Origin: Treponema sp. | GTDB lineage: Bacteria; Spirochaetota; Spirochaetia; Treponematales; Breznakiellaceae | Direction: 5' to 3' | Length of the DNA: 5,049 bases | Assembly: GCA_031276685.1 (NCBI GenBank) | Contig: JAISMQ010000236.1 | Location: 1-5,049, forward strand | Shown here: one piece after another, positions 1 through 5,049 of the stretch | Layout: each line of letters opens with the position of its first letter | How positions within the stretch are numbered: position 1 is the stretch's first letter | Notes under the pieces: generated by a model | What the model saw: the letters and a program-made list of their open reading frames with translations, nothing else | What the model was told of the DNA's origin: nothing | The model's database searches: none | Translations under genes and position numbers: made by a program

Positions 1-65
1 GCCCGGCCGCCGGCCCGCCCCCCGCGGGCGCCGGCGCGCGCCCCGCGGGGCGCGGGGGGGAGATC
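1..65 (+). promoter_or_regulatory. All-G/C structured leader upstream of the outer membrane protein gene
   Basis: Bases 1-60 contain no A or T; the first A is at 61. Two mutually exclusive stems are visible. One is an exact 18-base palindrome at 37-54, which as RNA could fold with a 4-base loop. The other is a 9-bp G:C stem pairing 18-26 with 51-59. The second would bury the G-run (54-60) that forms most of the weak ribosome binding site just before the ATG at 66. No sigma-70-like -10 can exist in 1-60, so the promoter is probably upstream of the window and this segment is probably transcribed. A regulatory role is inference; the composition and pairings are seen directly. Confidence 0.45.
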
Positions 66-1709
66 ATGGGGGGAGAGAACACGAAGGGGAAGGGGGAGGC
101 CGCCCGCGCGCCGGCCGCGCTGGCGCTGGCCGCGCTGCTGCTGGCGGCCGCCGCCGCCGGGGCCCAGGAGGCGCCGGAAGCCGCGGAAGCGGTAGCGGAG
201 GCCGCGGCCGTTGAAGCGGAAGCTGTTGGAACGGCCCCGGCGGCAGGCTCGTGGGCCGTGACCGGCTGGACCCGCGCCAATTTCGGCTGGGATTTTGAAA
301 ACGAAAAACAGCTGCCCAAGCCGGACGGCGACTGGGACGCTACCGGGGCCGCCGCCACGTTGTCCTACACGAAGGGCCCCTGGAAGGTCGAAGGTACCGC
401 CGAGGTAACCTCGGGAGATTTCGGCACGACCTACGGCGCGAGCGGCAATATTAAAACGACCTACGCGGCCGGGGACTGGACCGTCTACGGGAAGCTGGCC
501 CAGACCTTTAACGAGGATGGCCAGTACAAATGGGTGGATGATCCTGCCGTTGATGGTGACGGGGATGGGAACTTTACTAACGATAAGGATAACCTCGTGA
601 AGCTGCCTAATGCGGGCCGTACCGCCCAGTTCTCCGTGGAGAACTGGAAGCAGGACGCGAACAACTGGGGCATAAAAGGCGTTGTGCAGCTAAAGTTGAA
701 CGGGGGGATGGGCGTGAACGGGGAGGTGAGCGGCCTTTTTGACTGGCCCCTTCCGGTCTACGACCCCGAAAGCGGCGACAACAAGGCGGCGTTCTTTATA
801 AACTTCTGGGACAGGCAGATCCTGCTGGAAGGCGGCTACGGCGACTACACGGGCACGGTGTGGGGGACGCCCGGGCCCTACGAACTGCAGTACGAGTCGG
901 CGGACGATAAGGACTCGGTGCTGCGGCTCCAGTTCAAGCCCGCGTTCCTGCCGGGCCTCAACCTTGGCTTCGCCTACCTGCCCGCCCCGGGCCATAACGC
1001 GGTTAACGCGGGCCTCGCCGACAGTAAACCCAAATCTTTGGGTGATAGTAGCAGTGGGACGATTACAGGTTTTGGGGCGTGGAAACCTGTTGACGCTATC
1101 CGGGCGACGACCTTCGGCGCGAAGTACGCGCCCGCGGACGGGCCTTTGACCGTGGCCGCCGGGTTTAACGTTAAAGAGGATGCGGAAAAGGGCTACGCCG
1201 GGTTTTCGTTCAAGCTCCTGGACAAGCGGCTGACCTTCTACCTGGATACCCAGGCCCAGCACAGCGGCGGTTTCGGCGTGTTTGACCTTGGCGAAAAGCT
1301 CGTGTTTGTCGACAACCCCGATGCTGCCAAGCTGGAACTGGGCCTTACCCTTAAGGAGAACCGGCTGGTCCGCTCCTCGGGGGGCACTTCGGCCAAAGAC
1401 TTTGAATTCGTCGTATCCCCCTGGGTGTGGTACGAATTCATCGACAAGACCGCGCGGGCGAAACTGGCGCTGGACCTGACCAAGGGCCTGGGCGAGGTTA
1501 ACGAGGACCATACCGCGTGGTCCTTGGCCGCGACCCTCGGCTGGTCGATAAAGGAAAGCCCGGCGCTTGACCCGGACGACATCGGGACAGGCTTCGTTGC
1601 CAAGTACAAGGTCGGTACCGCGTGGGACCCGTACACGGTTGATAAGGGAGTAGCAAGTGGCGAGACCATAACCAACCAACTGTACTTTGGGTTTAAGGCC
1701 AGTTTTTAA
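66..1709 (+). CDS. Exported outer membrane beta-barrel-like protein (porin-like, family unrecognised)
   Basis: The product is a 547-residue secreted protein, probably embedded in the outer membrane. A signal peptide is visible: a basic N-region (Lys7, Lys9, Arg14), a hydrophobic Ala/Leu core at about 17-31 and an A-G-A signal peptidase I site at 31-33. An Ala/Glu-rich low-complexity linker follows (about 34-60). From about 62 to the end there are many short alternating polar/aromatic strands separated by Gly/Asp/Asn-rich turns, and the last strand ends in Phe (G-F-K-A-S-F), the usual outer-membrane barrel insertion signal. An Asp/Gly loop at 163-169 (DGDGDGN) resembles the first half of a calcium-binding loop but lacks the usual position-12 acid. 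The start is the only in-frame Met before the signal peptide; GGGAG lies 3 bases upstream, a close and weak site. No specific family is recognised, and channel function or substrate is unknown. Codon composition shifts in two internal patches. Confidence 0.85.
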   Translation: MGGENTKGKGEAARAPAALALAALLLAAAAAGAQEAPEAAEAVAEAAAVEAEAVGTAPAAGSWAVTGWTRANFGWDFENEKQLPKPDGDWDATGAAATLSYTKGPWKVEGTAEVTSGDFGTTYGASGNIKTTYAAGDWTVYGKLAQTFNEDGQYKWVDDPAVDGDGDGNFTNDKDNLVKLPNAGRTAQFSVENWKQDANNWGIKGVVQLKLNGGMGVNGEVSGLFDWPLPVYDPESGDNKAAFFINFWDRQILLEGGYGDYTGTVWGTPGPYELQYESADDKDSVLRLQFKPAFLPGLNLGFAYLPAPGHNAVNAGLADSKPKSLGDSSSGTITGFGAWKPVDAIRATTFGAKYAPADGPLTVAAGFNVKEDAEKGYAGFSFKLLDKRLTFYLDTQAQHSGGFGVFDLGEKLVFVDNPDAAKLELGLTLKENRLVRSSGGTSAKDFEFVVSPWVWYEFIDKTARAKLALDLTKGLGEVNEDHTAWSLAATLGWSIKESPALDPDDIGTGFVAKYKVGTAWDPYTVDKGVASGETITNQLYFGFKASF

Positions 1710-1715
1710 CGCGGT

Positions 1716-1740
1716 AGAGCGGGGTCCCCCGCTTTGCTCT
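1716..1740 (+). other. Weak hairpin between convergent genes
   Basis: AGCGGGG (1718-1724) can pair with CCCCGCT (1727-1733), realistically as 5-6 pairs with a small loop. The outer AGAGC (1716-1720) can alternatively pair with GCTCT (1736-1740). No T-run follows on either strand, so it is not a standard intrinsic terminator. It lies just after the barrel gene's stop and could protect the mRNA end or slow read-through from the leftward dehydrogenase gene. Function is inferred only. Confidence 0.3.
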
Positions 1741-1761
1741 GATGTGAAATGAGCTGTCGAG

Positions 1762-1788
1762 CCCGGCGGAAACCCCGCCGGGTTTTTT
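1762..1788 (+). terminator. Intrinsic (rho-independent) terminator of the outer membrane protein gene
   Basis: An exact 8-bp G/C stem pairs CCCGGCGG (1762-1769) with CCGCCGGG (1775-1782) around a 5-base loop, followed at once by six T residues (1783-1788). It lies 53 bases after the stop of the rightward barrel gene and fits a textbook terminator on the + strand. On the minus strand no T-run follows the stem, so it should not work well for the converging gene. Its T-run overlaps that gene's stop codon (1787-1789). Confidence 0.9.
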
Positions 1789-3280
1789 AGTGTGCCCCGG
1801 TGAATTCCTCCAGGGCCCTGCGGGTCCCGCAGGCGTAGATCCTGCCGAGCCGGGCGGCAAAGTCCCGCGCCAGAGCCCCCGGCTCCGGCAGTTCCGGCAT
1901 GCGGATGGCCCGCAGAAAGGCCGCGGGGTCTTCTCGCGCCCGCCGTGCCGCCGCCGAAAGCTCCGCCGCCGCCGGATCGTCAAGGGGGAAGCGCTCACCC
2001 TGTTCGCCCGTCCCGGTAAGGAAGCGGGCCCAAAAGGCCAGGGCCAGCACAACGGCCCCGTAGGGGCGCTCCCCGCCCCGTGCCAGTTCCGCAAGCGGGC
2101 CCAGAATGGCGTTGGGGATCTTCTTGGAACCGTCCGATGCCAGGCGCGGGACCGTGTCGGCGATATGCCGGTTGGAAAAACGCCGGATCAGGGTATCCTT
2201 GTAGTCCCCCAGGGCGATCCCCGGAATGGGGGGCACCGTCGCGCCGACCTCCTCCATGTAAAAATCCCGGATAAAGCGCCGCAGCGCCGGATCTTCCGCC
2301 GCGTCCGTTACCGCGCCGTAGCCCAGAAGCCAGGCGGGGTAGGCCAGCGCGGAGTGGCTGCCGTTGAGCAGCCGGATCTTCATCAGCTCGTAGGGTTCCA
2401 CGTCCTTTACGATCAGCGCCCCCGCCTCACCCAGCCTGTCCAGCGGGAAACCCTTCTGAAAATTCGCCTCCAGCACCCACTGCCTAAAATCCTCGCAGCC
2501 CACCGCCCAGCGGTCCGCGATACCGTAGCGCCCCGCAAGGTCTTCCGCAAGCGCCCCCGTAGCGGCGGGCGTAATCCGGTCCACCATCGAACAGGGGAAG
2601 CTTACGTTGTCCTCGATCCACGGGACCAGCTCCGGCCTGGTTTCGCGGCAGAACGAAACCAGACAGCGGGAAAGGATCGTTCCGTTGGAGGGGAAATTGT
2701 CGCAGCTCATCACCGTCAGCGGCCCGGCCCCGGCCCGCCGCCGCCTGTCCAGCACCGCCGCCAAAAAGCCGATAGTCGTCCGGGGCCTCTCCGGCTGCCG
2801 CGTGTCGCCGATCAGGTCCGCGTTGTCCCAGGCCAGATCGCCCCGCGCCGTGTCGTAGTAGTAGCCCTTCTCCGTCACCGTAAGACTTATCGCCGCAGTT
2901 TCGGCACGGCTCATGATCTCCAGCGCCTCGTCAGACCGGCCCGCCGCGTTAAGACAGCCCAGAATGGACCCGACAACGCGAATGTCCTCCTCCCCGCCGG
3001 AACCCCTGGCCGCCAGCGTGTACAGGTAGTCCTGCCCCGCCGCAATCTCGCACAGAGGGTAGGCGTCGGGCACCAGGTTTACCGCAAAGATCCCCGTGTC
3101 CGCCAGACCCCGGTTCAGCAGATCGTCCACGTAAACAGCCTGGTGCGCCCGGTGGAAATGCCCCAGGCCCAGGTGGACAATCCGTTTCCGCAAGTTCCGC
3201 CGCTCGTAGCGCGGAATCCCCAGCCGCCCGCCCAAAGCGCCAAGCGCCCCCAGGTTTTTTTCGTTCACATCAACAGGCAT
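1787..3280 (-). CDS. Mannitol dehydrogenase family NAD-dependent oxidoreductase (mannitol 2-dehydrogenase or fructuronate reductase type)
   Basis: This is a cytoplasmic polyol-specific long-chain dehydrogenase that interconverts a sugar alcohol or aldonate and its keto form with NAD(H). From the chosen start it has 497 residues, normal for the family. The N-terminal Rossmann motif is G-L-G-H-F-H-R-A-H at 38-46. C-D-N-F-P-S-N-G lies at 193-200. The family signature is at 226-238 (VSFPCSMVDRITP). The catalytic K-x4-N-x2-H is intact as Lys301, Asn306 and His309. The start at 3280 is preferred over in-frame Mets further upstream because AGGAGG lies 8 bases before it. The gene stands alone, converging on the barrel gene and diverging from the HAD gene. 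Substrate is unresolved: D-mannitol/fructose, D-arabinitol/xylulose and mannonate/fructuronate (UxuB-like) enzymes share these motifs, and no uxuA, uxaC or sugar transporter gene is adjacent. Confidence 0.95.
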   Translation of the reverse strand: MPVDVNEKNLGALGALGGRLGIPRYERRNLRKRIVHLGLGHFHRAHQAVYVDDLLNRGLADTGIFAVNLVPDAYPLCEIAAGQDYLYTLAARGSGGEEDIRVVGSILGCLNAAGRSDEALEIMSRAETAAISLTVTEKGYYYDTARGDLAWDNADLIGDTRQPERPRTTIGFLAAVLDRRRRAGAGPLTVMSCDNFPSNGTILSRCLVSFCRETRPELVPWIEDNVSFPCSMVDRITPAATGALAEDLAGRYGIADRWAVGCEDFRQWVLEANFQKGFPLDRLGEAGALIVKDVEPYELMKIRLLNGSHSALAYPAWLLGYGAVTDAAEDPALRRFIRDFYMEEVGATVPPIPGIALGDYKDTLIRRFSNRHIADTVPRLASDGSKKIPNAILGPLAELARGGERPYGAVVLALAFWARFLTGTGEQGERFPLDDPAAAELSAAARRAREDPAAFLRAIRMPELPEPGALARDFAARLGRIYACGTRRALEEFTGAH

Positions 3281-3283
3281 CAA

Positions 3284-3294
3284 CCCCCCCTCCT
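3284..3294 (-). promoter_or_regulatory. Ribosome binding site with seven-G tract, dehydrogenase gene
   Basis: On the minus strand a perfect AGGAGG (3294 to 3289) precedes the ATG at 3280 by 8 bases. The SD merges into a run of seven G (3290 to 3284) that fills most of the spacer. This site decides the start, since the upstream in-frame Met codons (3331 and 3298) have no comparable site. A change in G-run length would alter SD-to-start spacing. Confidence 0.75.
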
Positions 3295-3346
3295 GCATCC
3301 CCTCAGCGGAAGCCCGGCGTACCCCAGGCAAAGGTAGTATCTCCCC

Positions 3347-3352
3347 AGTATA
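3347..3352 (-). promoter_or_regulatory. Candidate -10 element for the dehydrogenase gene
   Basis: Reading leftward, TATACT matches five of six positions of the sigma-70 -10 consensus and would start transcription near 3340, giving a leader of about 60 bases. No convincing -35 hexamer is found 16-18 bases upstream; that place is occupied by the G/C dyad at 3364-3381. A second, weaker candidate, GATACT (3341 to 3336), lies 11 bases further in. Moderate to low certainty. Confidence 0.35.
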
Positions 3353-3363
3353 CCCGCTTCATG

Positions 3364-3381
3364 GGGGGGAAGCCTCCCCCC
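3364..3381. repeat. Inverted repeat in the divergent promoter region
   Basis: GGGGGGA (3364-3370) and TCCCCCC (3375-3381) form an exact 7-bp inverted repeat around a 4-base AGCC centre. No T-run follows on either strand, so it is not a terminator. It covers the expected -35 position of the leftward promoter candidate, so it could be an operator, but a chance dyad in a G/C-run-rich spacer is also possible. Confidence 0.35.
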
Positions 3382-3510
3382 TGCCTTCATAGTCCTCGCG
3401 GCCTTCCGCCGCTCCGGTCTATTCCGGCACCCCCCTCGTTTTACCTGTTCACCGCAATATTCCCCTGTACATGCTCCGGCCCTTCCCGGTAGTCCGGAAC
3501 CCCCCTTTTT

Positions 3511-3519
3511 TGGTACTAT
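3511..3519 (+). promoter_or_regulatory. Candidate extended -10 promoter for the HAD/coiled-coil pair
   Basis: TG-G-TACTAT fits the extended -10 pattern TGnTATAAT, with four of six hexamer positions matched plus the upstream TG. A T-run (3506-3511) lies just before it and no -35 is apparent, which extended -10 promoters can tolerate. The hexamer ends only 5 bases before the ATG at 3525, so transcription would begin at or next to that ATG, giving a leaderless or nearly leaderless mRNA. Confidence 0.4.
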
Positions 3520-3524
3520 ACCGC

Positions 3525-4214
3525 ATGGAAAGCGCGCCGGAAGCCGTTGCCTTCGATCTGGACGGAACCCTCTACCCGAATTACCGCCTCAATATCAGGC
3601 TTGTCCCCTTTGCCCTGCGGGAGCTTCCGCTGCTTGTGGCCTTTGGCCGCGCCCGCGACCGTCTGCGGGGCGGGGAAGGGCCGGATGCCCGCATCCTCCC
3701 CGGCGAGGATTTTTACGCCGCCCAGGCCCGGCTTGTAGCCGCCGCGCTTAAAGCCCCCGACCCCCGGCGCCTGCAGGACAGGATCGAGCGCCTTATCTAC
3801 CGGGGCTGGGAGGCCCACTTCCGTAGGATCAGGCTGTACCCCCATGTCCGGGAAACCCTGGACCGCCTGCGCCGCGCCGGCCTCAGGCTGGCCCTCCTCT
3901 CCGACTTCCCCCCGGAGCAGAAACTGCGGAACCTTGGCCTGGACGGGATCTGGGATCTGGTCCTCTGTTCCGAAGCCGTCGGCGCCTTAAAGCCTGCCGC
4001 CCTGCCCTTCGCGGAGCTTGTCCGGGGCCTGGGCCTGCCGCCGGGGCGGATTCTCTACGTGGGGAACAGCGTTTCTTACGATATCCGGGGGGCAAAGGCC
4101 GCCGGCCTCCGGGCCGCGCTGGTAAGCCCCCTCCGGAAAAGCCTGAACAGCGCGGGCGGGGCGGATTTTTGCTTCTACGACTATCGCAAATTGGCCCAAT
4201 ATGTGTTAGGGTAG
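3525..4214 (+). CDS. HAD-superfamily hydrolase (phosphatase-like, subfamily I)
   Basis: The product is a 229-residue cytoplasmic protein, probably a small-molecule phosphatase acting through a phospho-aspartate. All four HAD motifs are present. Motif I is DLDGT (nucleophile Asp11, acid/base Asp13). Motif II is the Ser in LLSDF (Ser126). Motif III is Lys156 in ALKP. Motif IV is GNSVSYD, with Asp186 kept but Asn181 where many members have Asp. About 110 mainly helical residues between motifs I and II form a C1-type cap. An in-frame ATG at 3471 would add 18 residues, but they are Pro-rich and unlike the usual HAD start, and motif I falls at residue 11 from the ATG at 3525. Neither start has a clear SD. 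The next gene begins 6 bases after the stop, suggesting an operon. The substrate cannot be told. Confidence 0.9.
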   Translation: MESAPEAVAFDLDGTLYPNYRLNIRLVPFALRELPLLVAFGRARDRLRGGEGPDARILPGEDFYAAQARLVAAALKAPDPRRLQDRIERLIYRGWEAHFRRIRLYPHVRETLDRLRRAGLRLALLSDFPPEQKLRNLGLDGIWDLVLCSEAVGALKPAALPFAELVRGLGLPPGRILYVGNSVSYDIRGAKAAGLRAALVSPLRKSLNSAGGADFCFYDYRKLAQYVLG

Positions 4215-4220
4215 GCACAA

Positions 4221-5049
4221 ATGGCGTTTTTTACCCCGGGAAATCTCATAACCCTGGTGATAGTAGTCCTGTTGTTGCTGTTTTTCCGCCAAATCGACAA
4301 AGGCAAGCGGCCTCTGGAGATGCTCCGTAAGTACGCGGACAAGATCAAGGACGATCTTGCCGCCTACGCGGCGGAAAAAGAGGAAGCCGTCAGGGGCTAC
4401 GGCGTTTCCCTGGACATTGAACAGCAGGCTGCGCGGGAGCTGATGAAGCGGCTCCAGCTTAGCAAAGAAGAACTCTCCGCCAAAGCCGGCGCGCTAAAGA
4501 AAATTGACGAGCGGCTGAACCAGTACGACGGCAGCCTGGAAGAACTGGTCACGATGACCGCCAGGGTGCAGGAAAACCTGGATCGCCTTAAAGACGAATC
4601 CCGCTTTGTGGAAGATACCTCCTCCCAGGTTAGGGGGCTCCGGGAAAAGCTTGGAACCCTGGAAAAAGATCTGGGGAAGCTGGAACAGCGCTTTGAGCAG
4701 GAAAACGCCGAAGCCCTGGAACAAACCCAGGAGGCGCTTACCGCCTCGTTCAAGTCCGCCCTGCGCGATCTGGAAGCCCAGGCCGAAACCGTCGGGCGTA
4801 AGGTGGAGGAACACCGGGAAGCCGTTGACCAGGCAGAGGCGGAACGTGAGGAGCGCCTGCGGGACGCCGAAGCCCTTATCCGGGATACCCTGGCCCGTTC
4901 CCTGGAAGAAGCGGGCCGGCGGGCGGACAAACTGGAGGATGCCGCGCTGGCAAAACTCCAGGAACAGGCCCAGGAACGGGTAGAAAAGCTAAAAACCGCG
5001 CTGGAAGAAAAGATAAAGACCTACCAGGAAAACGCCAAAACCCGTTCCG
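4221..5049 (+). CDS. SpiroCoCo-type membrane-anchored coiled-coil protein (3' end outside window)
   Basis: The reading frame is open from the ATG at 4221 to the window end: 276 full codons without a stop. One hydrophobic segment near the N-terminus (about residues 9-22, L/I/V-rich, followed by R-Q-I-D-K-G-K) should act as an uncleaved membrane anchor. From about residue 30 onward the protein is rich in Glu, Lys, Arg, Ala, Gln and Leu with heptad-like spacing, so it is predicted to be a long continuous coiled coil. No catalytic motif is seen. This layout and the opening residues (M-A-F-F-T-P-G-N) match what I recall of the spirochaete-specific SpiroCoCo family, whose function is uncertain but probably structural. 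AGGG at 4208-4211, inside the end of the HAD gene, can serve as SD 9 bases upstream, so translation is likely coupled to the HAD gene. Full length is unknown. Confidence 0.88.
   Translation, partial: MAFFTPGNLITLVIVVLLLLFFRQIDKGKRPLEMLRKYADKIKDDLAAYAAEKEEAVRGYGVSLDIEQQAARELMKRLQLSKEELSAKAGALKKIDERLNQYDGSLEELVTMTARVQENLDRLKDESRFVEDTSSQVRGLREKLGTLEKDLGKLEQRFEQENAEALEQTQEALTASFKSALRDLEAQAETVGRKVEEHREAVDQAEAEREERLRDAEALIRDTLARSLEEAGRRADKLEDAALAKLQEQAQERVEKLKTALEEKIKTYQENAKTRS

Noticed and set aside
690..1679. A 329-codon minus-strand frame inside the barrel gene
   Set aside because: It has low-complexity, Arg/Val/Pro-rich composition, no domain and no start site support. It is an antisense shadow of the 66-1709 gene.
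1693..2094. A 133-codon minus-strand frame crossing the convergent junction
   Set aside because: It overlaps the dehydrogenase C-terminus in another frame and runs through the terminator hairpin. Its Pro/Arg/Gly-rich product has no family resemblance.
3281..3331. N-terminal extension of the dehydrogenase from Met codons at 3331 or 3298
   Set aside because: The strong AGGAGG correctly spaced for the ATG at 3280 would lie inside the extension, and the family normally begins near this point.
1790..3337. A 515-codon open frame on the + strand, opposite the dehydrogenase gene
   Set aside because: Its translation is Arg/Pro/Gln-rich with no recognisable domain, and it mirrors the dehydrogenase, whose motifs are intact. 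GC-rich codon use leaves few stops on the opposite strand.
3438..3461. Possible -35/-10 pair (TTTACC with CAATAT) on the + strand
   Set aside because: The spacing and hexamer matches are poor compared with the extended -10 at 3511-3519.
3471..3524. N-terminal extension of the HAD protein from the ATG at 3471
   Set aside because: It has no SD, Pro-rich non-homologous residues, and contains the best promoter candidate for the gene. The ATG at 3525 gives a standard HAD N-terminus.
4397..4930. A 177-codon minus-strand Ser/Arg-rich frame
   Set aside because: It is the complement of Glu/Leu/Lys-rich coiled-coil codons. The + strand frame has a clear anchor, heptads and an operon position.
1..5049. 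CRISPR arrays, tRNA/rRNA genes, transposons or a multi-gene defence system
   Set aside because: No regularly spaced repeats, RNA gene motifs, transposase-like proteins or terminal repeats were seen. The four genes have ordinary housekeeping or envelope-type features.

Overview
The window looks like chromosomal DNA from a GC-rich spirochaete, most probably a treponeme-type organism of the kind found in insect or animal guts. The main evidence is the 3' gene, which starts a membrane-anchored, very long coiled-coil protein of the type annotated in spirochaetes as 'SpiroCoCo'. A large beta-barrel-like outer membrane protein with a C-terminal Phe shows that the cell is diderm. The species cannot be fixed from the sequence alone.

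Layout. Bases 1-65 are a leader; the first 60 contain only G and C. A rightward gene (66-1709) then encodes an exported, probably outer-membrane beta-barrel protein of 547 residues, followed by a strong intrinsic terminator (1762-1788). Converging on it is a leftward gene (stop at 1787, best start at 3280) for a long-chain mannitol dehydrogenase family enzyme, in which the NAD-binding motif, the family signature and the catalytic Lys/Asn/His are all visible. A divergent intergenic region (3281-3524) carries candidate promoters for the leftward dehydrogenase and for a rightward pair. That pair is a HAD-superfamily hydrolase (best start 3525, stop 4214) and, 6 bases later, the coiled-coil protein, which runs off the window at 5049.

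The genes form three transcription units: the barrel gene alone, the dehydrogenase alone, and the HAD/coiled-coil pair, which is probably co-transcribed and translationally coupled. The dehydrogenase suggests hexuronate or sugar-alcohol/ketose metabolism, but no pathway partner lies beside it, so its substrate stays open.

No mobile element, CRISPR array, RNA gene or multi-gene defence system was seen. The points most worth a second look are regulatory: the all-G/C leader that can hide the ribosome binding site, poly-G runs at the translation starts of two genes, a possibly leaderless HAD transcript with an extended -10, and codon-composition patches in the barrel gene that suggest variable loops.
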